Shown: positions 1 to 5,983, counted from the stretch's first letter. The stretch is DNA of 11,753 bases from JAWPNA01 sp045402695 (GCA_045402695.1 JAWPNA010000408.1:1-11753), one strand, 5' to 3'. Notes: a model not told the origin generated them from the letters alone. Numbers and translations are program-made.

Positions 1-196
1 GCTCGGAGGCGTCATCGACCTCGCTCCGCATGCCTGCACGATGAACGCGGAGTTGCGAGGATCGGCGAAGACTCTTCGAGGTCTCCATACCCAAGCCGAG
101 GCAGCGGTCGAGTTGGTCATGATCTTGGCCAACATTCTCTATGGACAGCAGATACGCCTGACATTGGGTCCGCGAGCTCCGCGATCATCATCGTGA
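1..196 (+). CDS. 3' end of an unrecognised gene (5' truncated by window edge)
   Basis: Frame 2 is open from the left edge to a TGA at 194-196 and encodes about 64 residues. It has the strongly G/C-biased third positions seen in the good genes here (codons such as CTC, GGC, GTC, ATC, GAC), so I take it as real coding sequence. The visible part looks helical, with an Ala/Val/Leu-rich stretch (AEAAVELVMILANILYG). An internal ATG at 41 could start a 51-residue protein, but no convincing Shine-Dalgarno sequence precedes it, so a longer gene entering from outside is more likely. I do not recognise the family. It ends about 95 bases before the next gene on the same strand. Confidence 0.5.
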   Translation, partial: LGGVIDLAPHACTMNAELRGSAKTLRGLHTQAEAAVELVMILANILYGQQIRLTLGPRAPRSSS

Positions 197-291
197 CGAA
201 TCCGGCGAGACTCTTGACAAGTCCAGATCGCCCGCCAATCCTGCATGAGAGACAGGAACTGTGAACGAACGGGATCGGGAGCGGATACGCG

Positions 292-1152
292 ATGAACTGG
301 GAGGAAGTTTGCGGGAAGTGCCCGCATCATGCAGAGCGCCGCTGCGAGTCGCGCGGCATTCCGTGCCGCGAGGTGCGCGCCGCGGCGGGACTCACGGGCT
401 ACGACTGGTTTGGGGACCAGGCTGGAAGGCCGATCGAACGGTCGCCTTACCGCCCTGCGGTCGCCGCCGAACACCACGAGGTAGACGACAACTTTCGCGG
501 AGCGGATGCAGGCCAGTTGACGCGCGGTGTACTCGATGCCCGACCACTCTTCCCGGACATGCACGCAGTGGATCTCTGTCCGACCGGATGCGCGGAGGGA
601 GTCACGCAAGAGGACTTGATGGGACTGGAGCCCGGCCCCAACGGGACATACGTTCCGAAGAGACAGTGGCGGTGCCAGCGTTGTGGCTGCAATGTGCGGG
701 CATGGATGCTGAGTACCGGACCGTATGAGTTCGAATACTGCAGCCTCTGCGTCGTGTGGAAGTGCGCGCTTTGGAGACTCCCGCCACGAGGCTCCCGACG
801 AATGCACTTCGTCCGGCTGGGGGCGCTTCCGCCGAAGACGTTCGAATTCCGCAGCGAGAAAGAGTTCCTCGCGGCCGACGCAGCGGTTCGCAGGTTGATG
901 GAAGTGGTCAGAACCGGGAAACATTCGGGTAGGGCCTACCAGATCAGCAAGTGGGTCCTGGTCGGCTTTACAGGGCGGCGGGGGCTACGGCGTCCTTCCT
1001 CGAGGGAGGTGGCGGCGAAGATCCCCAGGCTCGGGCTCACCCAGCGCACCATCAGGAGAGACCTCGACCGACTGGAGCCTCATCTCTCGGCGGCTCGTGC
1101 CGCGCTGAACAAGGGCACCATCTCGATCCCCAAAGATCCACGCTTCCCCTAG
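292..1152 (+). CDS. Cys-rich (zinc-ribbon-like) protein with C-terminal helix-turn-helix
   Basis: A 286-residue protein of unrecognised family. Visible elements are an N-terminal cysteine cluster (C7, C10, C18, C25), a second cluster (C128, C131, C133, then C150, C153, C158) of zinc-ribbon type, and a basic C-terminal segment. Around residues 235-262 (SSREVAAKI...LTQRTIRRDLDRL) that segment reads like a winged or DeoR-like helix-turn-helix. DNA binding with structural zinc is the best guess; no enzymatic motif is seen. Third-position G/C bias supports this frame over a long minus-strand reading. The start is ATG 292 after a GGGAG at 277-281. A competing GTG at 261 lies in another frame with a better-placed AGGA, and its first 14 codons look plausible, so a short leader peptide or a frameshifted start cannot be excluded. 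It sits upstream of the regulator and helicase, consistent with a phage early region. Confidence 0.6.
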   Translation: MNWEEVCGKCPHHAERRCESRGIPCREVRAAAGLTGYDWFGDQAGRPIERSPYRPAVAAEHHEVDDNFRGADAGQLTRGVLDARPLFPDMHAVDLCPTGCAEGVTQEDLMGLEPGPNGTYVPKRQWRCQRCGCNVRAWMLSTGPYEFEYCSLCVVWKCALWRLPPRGSRRMHFVRLGALPPKTFEFRSEKEFLAADAAVRRLMEVVRTGKHSGRAYQISKWVLVGFTGRRGLRRPSSREVAAKIPRLGLTQRTIRRDLDRLEPHLSAARAALNKGTISIPKDPRFP

Positions 1153-1206
1153 TACGCCAACCACTTAGCTCGATCTCTGTCCGAATCCGCCGATTCCTCC
1201 CCTGAG

Positions 1207-1221
1207 GTGAAGAGTCTTCAC
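1207..1221. promoter_or_regulatory. Perfect palindrome upstream of the XRE regulator (putative operator)
   Basis: GTGAAGA-G-TCTTCAC is a perfect 7-1-7 inverted repeat ending 12 bases before the GTG start of the XRE-type gene and just upstream of its GGAGGG Shine-Dalgarno sequence (1223-1228). Small HTH regulators commonly bind such dyads at their own promoters, so autoregulation is a reasonable inference. No clear -35/-10 pair was found around it. It could also act as an RNA hairpin in the leader. Confidence 0.4.
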
Positions 1222-1232
1222 TGGAGGGATCA

Positions 1233-1520
1233 GTGGACGCCACACGTATCAAGATCGTCGGCCTGCAACGCGGCCAGACCCAGAAACAACTCGCCGTCCA
1301 AGCCAGCATCGTTCCGCGCCGCTGGTATCGCCTCATCGAGGGCCTCGCTGTTGCGACCGAGGAGGAACTAGTTCGCGTTGCGACGGTGACGGGACTCTCC
1401 GTTGGGGAGATCCGCGAAGCTCTCGCAGGTACCTCCATGCGGCGGGCCGACGCGACGGCGCCCATGTCCAAGACGACAGAGGCTGGCCCCTACAGGGAGG
1501 GCGCTGGCGATGAGCGGTAA
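1233..1520 (+). CDS. Small XRE/Cro-CI-type helix-turn-helix regulator
   Basis: A 95-residue protein. Residues about 5-65 fit an XRE fold: QTQKQLAVQASI (helices 2-3 with the QKQLA pattern), VPRRWYRLIEG (recognition helix), then ATEEELVRVATVTGLSVGEI, typical of the last two helices. The rest is a short polar tail. The start is GTG 1233, four bases after GGAGGG. The 3' end overlaps the helicase gene by 11 bases (1510-1520), so the two are probably co-transcribed and translationally coupled. A likely role is to control the replication gene behind it, perhaps through the palindrome at 1207-1221. It could equally be an excisionase-like or copy-control DNA-binding protein; the family call is firmer than the role. 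Confidence 0.65.
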   Translation: MDATRIKIVGLQRGQTQKQLAVQASIVPRRWYRLIEGLAVATEEELVRVATVTGLSVGEIREALAGTSMRRADATAPMSKTTEAGPYREGAGDER

Positions 1521-3045
1521 CCCGTGCCCCGACCTTCCCCACAGCGACGTCGCGGAGCGGGCCGTCCTCGGGGCCATCATGGTCTCCAACGAGATCTTCC
1601 CCGGAGTGGAGTGCCGGCTTCAGACCGATGAGTTCTATCGCGAAGGAAGCCGTCTCGTGTACGACGCGATGAAACACTTGGCTGGCGGCGCCGCCGCCAT
1701 CGATCTCGTGACGTTGGAAGAGGAACTGCGCCGGACGGGGAGTCTGAGCCGTGTTGGCGGCGTGGCTCGACTTGCCAGGCTCGTGGACGGGATGCACAAG
1801 TCGGCAAACGTCTCGCATTACGTCGAGATCGTGAAGCACAAGGCCCGCCGTCGCGCCATTATGCAGGCCGCCGAAAAACTCCAATCTGCGGCGGCCAACG
1901 GCGTCGACGAGGAGGGCCTGCAAATACTGCTGACCGACGTGCAGGTCATCTCGGTGGATACCGCCCCCCTCTGGTCACCTGCACCACTTGAGGGAGTCGT
2001 CAATCCTCAGGCGGGAGAGGTTGCCTACGTGGTTGATGGCCTGTTGCCGGCCGGCAACACCACCGTGTTCGGGGCCACGTGGAAAAGCGGGGAAAGCCTG
2101 GTCTCCTACAGAATCGCGCTGGACGTCATCACTGGCAAGCCTGTGTTCGGTCGCCTCGCCGTCACCGAACCGCTTCCTGTGGCGATCTTCCAGTTGGAGA
2201 TGCCGCCCTGGGAGGACGAGCGGCGGCTGCGTCGGCTGGCCATCGGTGCCGGCATCCCCCTCGAACATATCCCACGCTACGCCGCGGAAGGCCACCTGAT
2301 GGTCTTCAACCGCACAGCGCTCAACCTGACGACTCCCGCGGGAGCCGCGCAGTTTCACCGAGCCGTACGCGCATGCGGGGCGCGGGTGGTCATCGTGGAC
2401 AGTCTCATCGCCGCCTTCGCCGGAGCGGACCTCAATGACAACTCGATCGTCCGTGCGCTGTTCAGCCAAGCACTCTTGCCCTTGACCGCCGAGGGGATCA
2501 CTGTGCTGGCGCTTCATCACCACCGCAAGGGACAGGCCGGTGGGAAGAACAACCCCGACGACAGATCCGCCCTTCTGGGTGCGCAGGCCTTCGGCGCGGC
2601 GGCCAGCCGCGTGTACAAGCTCGAACGGATCGGCAAGGAGGATGACCCTGAGGCCGACCGGCGAAGTTTCAAGCTGAAGTTGTCCATGACGGGCTCCTGG
2701 ACCCCGGAAGACGCCGAGGACCTGGTGCTGGCGGTGAACGACACCGAGGACGGCGGCACGAGCATCACGCTTCTGGACGAAGCCGAACAGATTCGACGCG
2801 GTGGGATGAATGCCAGGCAGAGGGCCGCCATCGTGCTGGCCAGGCTGGTGACGGCATCACCCGGAATCGAGCGCAAATCTGCCCTCGAGCAGCTCCAGAA
2901 GTCGGAGGGCATCAGCGCCAGCACCGCCAAGGCTGCCGTCTGGTACGCACAGAGCAAGGGGTGGGTGAAGGTCGACCATCCCGATGGACGCCGCAACAAC
3001 GAGGCGGTTCTGGTGCCCGGCGACACAGCGGAGGACCGGCCATGA
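1510..3045 (+). CDS. Replicative helicase-like ATPase: DnaB N-terminal-like domain plus RepA/AAA_25-type core
   Basis: A 511-residue protein read from ATG 1510, preceded by AGGGAGGG (about 1495-1501). Longer upstream readings overlap the XRE gene and are not needed. Residues about 8-110 match the DnaB N-terminal helical domain (HSDVAERAVLGAIMVSNEIF, then TLEEELRRTGSL and VGGVARLARLVDGM). Residues about 170-380 form a RecA-like core of the RSF1010 RepA/AAA_25 type: P-loop region FGATWKSGES (187-196), Walker B VVIVD (293-297), and an LHHHRKGQ motif near 335-342. A winged-helix-like C-terminus follows (about 432-500). The role inferred is DNA unwinding at the element's origin. Oddity: the position normally held by the Walker A lysine is Glu195 (GAA at 2092-2094), which should weaken ATP binding unless Lys192 substitutes. 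A motif cluster that could be an origin follows directly downstream. Confidence 0.8.
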   Translation: MSGNPCPDLPHSDVAERAVLGAIMVSNEIFPGVECRLQTDEFYREGSRLVYDAMKHLAGGAAAIDLVTLEEELRRTGSLSRVGGVARLARLVDGMHKSANVSHYVEIVKHKARRRAIMQAAEKLQSAAANGVDEEGLQILLTDVQVISVDTAPLWSPAPLEGVVNPQAGEVAYVVDGLLPAGNTTVFGATWKSGESLVSYRIALDVITGKPVFGRLAVTEPLPVAIFQLEMPPWEDERRLRRLAIGAGIPLEHIPRYAAEGHLMVFNRTALNLTTPAGAAQFHRAVRACGARVVIVDSLIAAFAGADLNDNSIVRALFSQALLPLTAEGITVLALHHHRKGQAGGKNNPDDRSALLGAQAFGAAASRVYKLERIGKEDDPEADRRSFKLKLSMTGSWTPEDAEDLVLAVNDTEDGGTSITLLDEAEQIRRGGMNARQRAAIVLARLVTASPGIERKSALEQLQKSEGISASTAKAAVWYAQSKGWVKVDHPDGRRNNEAVLVPGDTAEDRP

Positions 3046-3070
3046 CTGTCCGATCGGGTCAGGCTACCAG

Positions 3071-3192
3071 GCGGTTGGTCACGCCGACTTCCCCCTATAG
3101 GTATGAACTCCGTGACCAACCGGAAAACCCTTTAGAACAAACCACTTCCGGTTGGACACCACTGGTTGGTCAAACTCACCGTGACCAACCGC
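3071..3192. repeat. Iteron-like cluster of GGTTGG(TCA) motifs with nested inverted repeats; possible origin or operator
   Basis: Five copies of a GGTTGG core lie in 122 bases, three in plus orientation (near 3073, 3150, 3164) and two inverted (near 3116, 3185). They build perfect inverted repeats: 3072-3083 with 3111-3122 (12 bp), 3116-3125 with 3146-3155 (10 bp), and 3164-3172 with 3182-3190 (9 bp, 9-base loop). In addition, 3071-3083 pairs with 3180-3192 over 13 bp. The stretch 3124-3147 between them is about two thirds A+T, unusual here. The position right after a helicase gene fits a replication origin. An operator array or an attenuator is the alternative. The sequence shows the repeats; the function is inference. 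Confidence 0.55.
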
Positions 3193-3196
3193 TCTC

Positions 3197-3226
3197 GGCC
3201 GGGGCCGCCCTTGTCGGCCCCCGGCC
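3197..3226. terminator. Strong G/C hairpin downstream of the helicase gene
   Basis: GGCCGGGGCCG (3197-3207) and CGGCCCCCGGCC (3215-3226) pair over 11 bases with one bulge around the loop CCCTTGT. There is no U-run on the plus strand, so it is not a classical intrinsic terminator. It lies between the plus-strand helicase gene and the convergent minus-strand operon, where a transcript end is expected. Confidence 0.35.
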
Positions 3227-3288
3227 ATGCGAGCCTGCGGGCCAATCCCTTCCTGGCCATCCGGGGGAGAATTCGATTCAGCGGAGAA

Positions 3289-3313
3289 ACGCCCCGGCGG
3301 GAATCCGGGGCGT
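3289..3313 (-). terminator. Intrinsic-type terminator of the minus-strand operon
   Basis: ACGCCCCGG and CCGGGGCGT form a perfect 9-bp stem with a 7-base loop. Read on the minus strand it lies 17 bases past the TAA of the 166-residue gene and is followed by TTTCTCC, a short U-rich tail. A second small hairpin (CGGGCC/GGCCCG, 3314-3329) sits between the stop codon and this stem. Confidence 0.5.
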
Positions 3314-3329
3314 CGGGCCGGGAGGCCCG

Positions 3330-3830
3330 TTACTTCAGGTTCGACTTGGCCTGCGTGACGAGCGCCTCGAAGGCCTTCGCGTCGCCGGTGGCAGCCGCCA
3401 GCGCCGCCGACCTCACGAACTTCGTCGCGCCCGCGGGTCCCGCTGCCGAGTGGATGCGGTCGCGATCGATCGACCCGAGGCGGAAGGCGAAAACCACGAC
3501 CTCACCGTTGAACTCCTCGCGAGAGCGCGGCTCGGGTTTCTGCTTGGGTTCCCTGGGGGTCTTCGGCTCCTTGGGCGGCTTCGCCTTCTTCGTCGCCTTG
3601 CTGGTGGCCTCGACCTTCGCCGGGGCCTCCACCTTTGTAGCCTTCTTGCTTCCGTCGTCCATCGCTTCCTCCTGCGTGTCATGCGCCGCCGGCAGCCCAA
3701 GCGCCAATCGCAGGGCGTCAGGCGGCGCGTCTTCAGAGATCAGTTCGTCCCAGTGCTTCGTGCAGATTCCGTGGCCGAGGTAGGTCAGGTCGGCGTCGGC
3801 CCGGCACCTCTTCACCTCGCAGCGATCCAT
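3330..3830 (-). CDS. Zinc-finger protein with Lys/Pro-rich linker and RHH-like C-terminus
   Basis: A 166-residue protein starting at the ATG complementary to 3830-3828. The N-terminus carries a C4-x4-C9-x13-C23-x2-H26 pattern (CEVKRC...GICTKHW), a compact zinc-binding module. Residues about 55-107 are a low-complexity Lys/Pro/Glu/Ala linker. The last 60 residues (VVFAFRLGSIDRDRIHSAAG, then FVRSAALAAATGD) look like a ribbon-helix-helix or mobilisation-accessory type DNA-binding domain. It is the last gene of a four-gene minus-strand run, three bases after the previous stop, and precedes the terminator at 3289-3313. The two terminal modules joined by a charged linker suggest a nucleic-acid-binding accessory protein. 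The exact family is not recognised. Confidence 0.6.
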   Translation of the reverse strand: MDRCEVKRCRADADLTYLGHGICTKHWDELISEDAPPDALRLALGLPAAHDTQEEAMDDGSKKATKVEAPAKVEATSKATKKAKPPKEPKTPREPKQKPEPRSREEFNGEVVVFAFRLGSIDRDRIHSAAGPAGATKFVRSAALAAATGDAKAFEALVTQAKSNLK

Positions 3831-3833
3831 CGG

Positions 3834-4037
3834 TCAGAGCTCCCTCGAAGGGCCCACCGGCCGGATCTTGATCTTCAGGACTATGAACCCCTCGACGTCG
3901 TGAACGTCCGCGTCGAATCTGAACGCCTCGAGTCCCATCGCGGCCAGAGTGGTCTTCGTCGCCTCGTCGACCGCCCGCATGACCGTGTCGGCCGTCGCAC
4001 GATCGATCACCTGCTTGGTCGTCGTCTGCGTCGCCAT
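3834..4037 (-). CDS. Small protein of unknown function (67 aa)
   Basis: Starts at the ATG complementary to 4037-4035 with GAGG about eight bases upstream on the minus strand, and ends at 3834, three bases before the next start. The N-terminal half is predicted helical (VIDRATADTVMRAVDEATKTTLAAMGLEAF with charged/hydrophobic spacing). The C-terminal half is beta-like (FIVLKIKIRPVG). The tight spacing on both sides shows it belongs to the four-gene unit. It shares with the 52-residue protein a general plan of one amphipathic helix plus one short beta segment, but I see no clear sequence similarity between them. No function is assigned. Confidence 0.6.
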   Translation of the reverse strand: MATQTTTKQVIDRATADTVMRAVDEATKTTLAAMGLEAFRFDADVHDVEGFIVLKIKIRPVGPSREL

Positions 4038-4040
4038 CGG

Positions 4041-4223
4041 CTACGCCTCACGCTCGATGCGGCGCACGAGGTTCCGGATCGCATCCATGTCGTCCTTCGT
4101 GATTCGGACGTTGAACGCGCAGATGTCTTTCCGTACATCGCGTACGGGCACGGCCCAGCCGGAGGCAACTCGAGTGAGGAGTCGCACGCATTCATCGAAA
4201 TCAGTGACGGCAGTGGTCTTCAC
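4041..4223 (-). CDS. Small protein of unknown function (60 aa)
   Basis: Read from the GTG complementary to 4223-4221, which lies five bases after GGGGAGG; a second GTG six bases earlier overlaps the preceding stop codon. A longer reading to about 4571 runs through the upstream gene and through intergenic DNA rich in Arg codons, so I reject it. The product has DFDECVRLLTRVASGWAVPV, then DICAFNVRITKDDMDAIRNL, a mixed alpha/beta small protein with an acidic, helical end. It ends three bases before the next ATG (4037). Co-translation with its neighbours is very likely; the function is unknown. Confidence 0.6.
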   Translation of the reverse strand: MKTTAVTDFDECVRLLTRVASGWAVPVRDVRKDICAFNVRITKDDMDAIRNLVRRIEREA

Positions 4224-4225
4224 GT

Positions 4226-4384
4226 TCACCTCCCCACCGAAAGCGCGAACGCCGCGCCATCGATGCCCTTCTTCTCGAGCGCCTCCTCGACGGCGTCGGT
4301 GAGTTCGTCTGCGAGCATGCTCGCGTTCTGCGTGCTCTCGGTCGGTCGCCAGATCACCTCGATCACGATCTTGTTCGTCTTCAT
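4226..4384 (-). CDS. Small protein of unknown function (52 aa), first gene of the minus-strand operon
   Basis: Reverse-complement reading gives MKTNKIVIEVIWRPTE, then helix-like SMLADELTDAVEEALEKKGI and a short tail ending in a TGA at 4228-4226. Codon third positions are strongly G/C, which supports real coding. The start is the ATG at 4384-4382, six bases after GGAGG; an ATG directly abutting GGAGG at 4390-4388 is too close to be preferred. Its stop overlaps or abuts the start of the 60-residue gene, indicating translational coupling. The predicted layout is one beta strand followed by a long amphipathic helix. The family is not recognised. Confidence 0.6.
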   Translation of the reverse strand: MKTNKIVIEVIWRPTESTQNASMLADELTDAVEEALEKKGIDGAAFALSVGR

Positions 4385-4399
4385 CGTCATCCTCCGTTC

Positions 4400-4415
4400 G
4401 GCGGGTTCGCCCGCC
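4400..4415. promoter_or_regulatory. Small hairpin in the leader of the minus-strand operon
   Basis: GGCGGG-TTCG-CCCGCC forms a 6-bp stem. On the minus strand it lies just upstream of the GGAGG of the 52-residue gene, four bases away, so it could affect initiation of that operon. On the plus strand it has a stable UUCG loop and is followed by CTTGGTTGTT, but no plus-strand gene precedes it. Confidence 0.35.
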
Positions 4416-4488
4416 TTGGTTGTTGCAATCAGTGCGCTGTTCGGATCGAGATATCAAGCCCAATCCGCAAAGAATCGACCGGGCGGGA

Positions 4489-4622
4489 GTGTGGCTGTCG
4501 AGCCACACGTCACGTCGCGCCACGGGCACGATCGGGGCGTCGCCCCGAGTCACCCATCGTCCAGGGACCACCTCGCCGCCCGTGGCGCAACTCTCGCGGC
4601 CTGGCCGCGGACCCTGGAGGTG
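4489..4622 (+). promoter_or_regulatory. Hairpin-rich leader of the methyltransferase gene with possible Shine-Dalgarno masking
   Basis: Visible structures are GTGTGGCT-GTCG-AGCCACAC (4489-4508, perfect 8 bp), TCGGGGC-GTC-GCCCCGA (4532-4548, 7 bp), CGCGGC-CTG-GCCGCG (4595-4609, 6 bp), and a longer pairing of TCCAGGG (4560-4566) with CCCTGGA (4612-4618). CACCTC (4569-4574) is exactly complementary to GAGGTG (4617-4622), which contains the Shine-Dalgarno sequence of the methyltransferase. The last two pairings compete for the same bases, as in a switch or attenuator. The first dyad could instead be a protein operator between the divergent transcription units. No convincing promoter was found and no credible protein is encoded here. 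Confidence 0.4.
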
Positions 4623-4627
4623 ACGCC

Positions 4628-5965
4628 GTGCTGAAGTCGAGGAAGAAGTTATCTCTCTGGTCGGCGCTGCCGCCTTATCTCGGCGGCAAGAGGCGCTTGT
4701 GCCCGCTCATCTTCCGTGAGATCGACCGGATCGTCCTGCGCCGGGAGTGGCCCCGCCTCACCATGCTGGACGCCTTCCTCGGTGGCGGCAGCGTGAGCCT
4801 GTACGCGAAGGCTCAGGGCTTCCGCGTGATCGCCACTGACATCGCCGAGCGCGCGATCGTGATCGGCCGGGCGCTGGTGGAGAACTCCCGCGTGCGCCTC
4901 ACGCGCGAGGATGTGCTGCGGCTGCTCGCACCATCAGGCGCCGGACCGGGCCGAGTCGAGTCGACGATGGCCCCGTCCGTGTTCACGAACGGGCAGGCGC
5001 GGTTCATCGACTCCGCGCTGCGGGTGGCCGGCGAGACTCCAGACCCTGCGAAGGCGAACCTCATCAGACTGCTCGCGATGCGCATGGCGCTCTTGTGTCA
5101 CGCGTATGCGCAGGTGAGGAAGGGGACGATCCACCGGGTGACGACCGGCGAGTTCGAGTCGATCACCGAGTCGGCGGTCTATCACTACATCGACGGCCTG
5201 AGGCTGACCACACCGGCCAGATTGTGGGAGCTCGCGCAGCAGATCAACGCCGGCGTCTTCGAAGGACGCGGCACCGTCATGAAGCGCAGCGTGCTGGACG
5301 CGCTTCCAGAGATTGAAGCCGACGTCGCCTACTTCGACCCACCGTATCCGGGCGTGATGTCTTACGAGAAGGAGTACAAGGTTATCGACGAAATCCTCGA
5401 AGGGCACTCACGCCCGACGAGTCCGTTCACCGCGAAGGATGGCGCGAACATGATCGACCACCTGTTCGAGCGAGCCGGGCACATCCCCGTGTGGATCCTC
5501 TCCTTGGGGAACGCCGTGGTCGGGGTGGAGGAACTGGAGGCGAAGATGCTCAAGCATGGCCGACACGTGAAGTCGATCGCGTTGCGATACCAACACCTTC
5601 CGGCGGCCGCCACGGCGGAGAAGAAGCGCGAGAACCGCGAATTCCTGGTGATCGGCGTGGACGAGGATGCGCCGCTTCTGCGCGGCCTCTCAGTGAATGC
5701 GGCCGAGCTGACTGGCGAGCTCTCCGGAATCGATCAATACGGGGCCGTCTCCCTCGTCCATCTCGACGAGCGCCCTGGTGGCCCCAAGCTCTCGGCCCCG
5801 CAACCCCTCGCACATGATGCCCTCAAGCAAGGCGAGCCGGCCCTTTCCCCTCAGTTGCTCTCGGTCCGCGGCGCTCAGGTCGTCCCGGAAGCGCAGCCTC
5901 GCCGTAATGACCCAGACGCCCTCCTGTCCGAGGGCCCCCTCGACGGTGACGGTGAACTCTGGTGA
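4628..5965 (+). CDS. D12-class (Dam-like) DNA adenine N6-methyltransferase
   Basis: Transfers a methyl group from S-adenosylmethionine to adenine in DNA. Visible motifs are PPYLGGKRRL near residues 15-24 (the conserved N-terminal PxxGGK of this class), the SAM-binding loop LDAFLGGGSVSLYA (47-60), D71 in the following strand, and the catalytic DPPY at 237-240. The start is GTG 4628, five bases after GGAGGTG. The recognisable enzyme ends near NREFLVIG (about residue 343). The remaining roughly 100 residues are Pro/Gly/Ala-rich, match no expected domain, and from 5690 run directly antisense to a minus-strand gene, so they look like read-through into a neighbour. It is an orphan methyltransferase with no endonuclease visible beside it, as is common in phages, where it may modify the element's DNA against host restriction. 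The target sequence cannot be read from the protein. Confidence 0.85.
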   Translation: MLKSRKKLSLWSALPPYLGGKRRLCPLIFREIDRIVLRREWPRLTMLDAFLGGGSVSLYAKAQGFRVIATDIAERAIVIGRALVENSRVRLTREDVLRLLAPSGAGPGRVESTMAPSVFTNGQARFIDSALRVAGETPDPAKANLIRLLAMRMALLCHAYAQVRKGTIHRVTTGEFESITESAVYHYIDGLRLTTPARLWELAQQINAGVFEGRGTVMKRSVLDALPEIEADVAYFDPPYPGVMSYEKEYKVIDEILEGHSRPTSPFTAKDGANMIDHLFERAGHIPVWILSLGNAVVGVEELEAKMLKHGRHVKSIALRYQHLPAAATAEKKRENREFLVIGVDEDAPLLRGLSVNAAELTGELSGIDQYGAVSLVHLDERPGGPKLSAPQPLAHDALKQGEPALSPQLLSVRGAQVVPEAQPRRNDPDALLSEGPLDGDGELW

Positions 5966-5983
5966 CGCACTCGGGTCGGGCAT
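5690..5983 (-). CDS. Small protein of unknown function, paralogue A of a tandem pair (97 aa)
   Basis: Starts at the ATG complementary to 5983-5981, with AGAGGG about 12 bases upstream on the minus strand (a little far), and ends with TGA at 5692-5690. It aligns without gaps to the next minus-strand gene: F.V..EG, then WVI...(L/I)RFR.D.S...R, then GR.LGA......MD. I count about 23 identities in 83 positions by eye. This conserved pattern is the main evidence that it is translated, because the same DNA is also open in the methyltransferase frame. The N-terminal half looks beta-rich and the middle helical. There is no signal peptide, transmembrane segment or known motif. The family is not recognised. 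Confidence 0.6.
   Translation of the reverse strand: MPDPSASPEFTVTVEGALGQEGVWVITARLRFRDDLSAADREQLRGKGRLALLEGIMCEGLRGRELGATRALVEMDEGDGPVLIDSGELASQLGRIH

Noticed and set aside
139..924. Long minus-strand open frame (261 codons) opposite the Cys-rich protein
   Set aside because: It crosses the end of the partial gene at the left edge and the intergenic gap, its Arg/Ala-rich composition is that of an antisense shadow, and the plus frame has the better codon bias and recognisable motifs.
1402..1509. Longer start for the helicase gene within the XRE gene
   Set aside because: The upstream extension is the XRE gene read in another frame; ATG 1510 has a good Shine-Dalgarno sequence and begins just before the DnaB-N-like domain.
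4224..4571. Extended 176-codon version of the 60-residue minus-strand gene
   Set aside because: The extension overlaps the well-supported 52-residue gene out of frame and intergenic hairpins, and is rich in Arg and Asp repeats typical of a shadow.
2961..4634. Plus-strand open frame of 557 codons spanning the repeat cluster and the minus-strand operon
   Set aside because: It starts inside the helicase gene, runs through non-coding repeats and hairpins, is very Arg-rich, and is antisense to four well-spaced small genes with good ribosome-binding sites.
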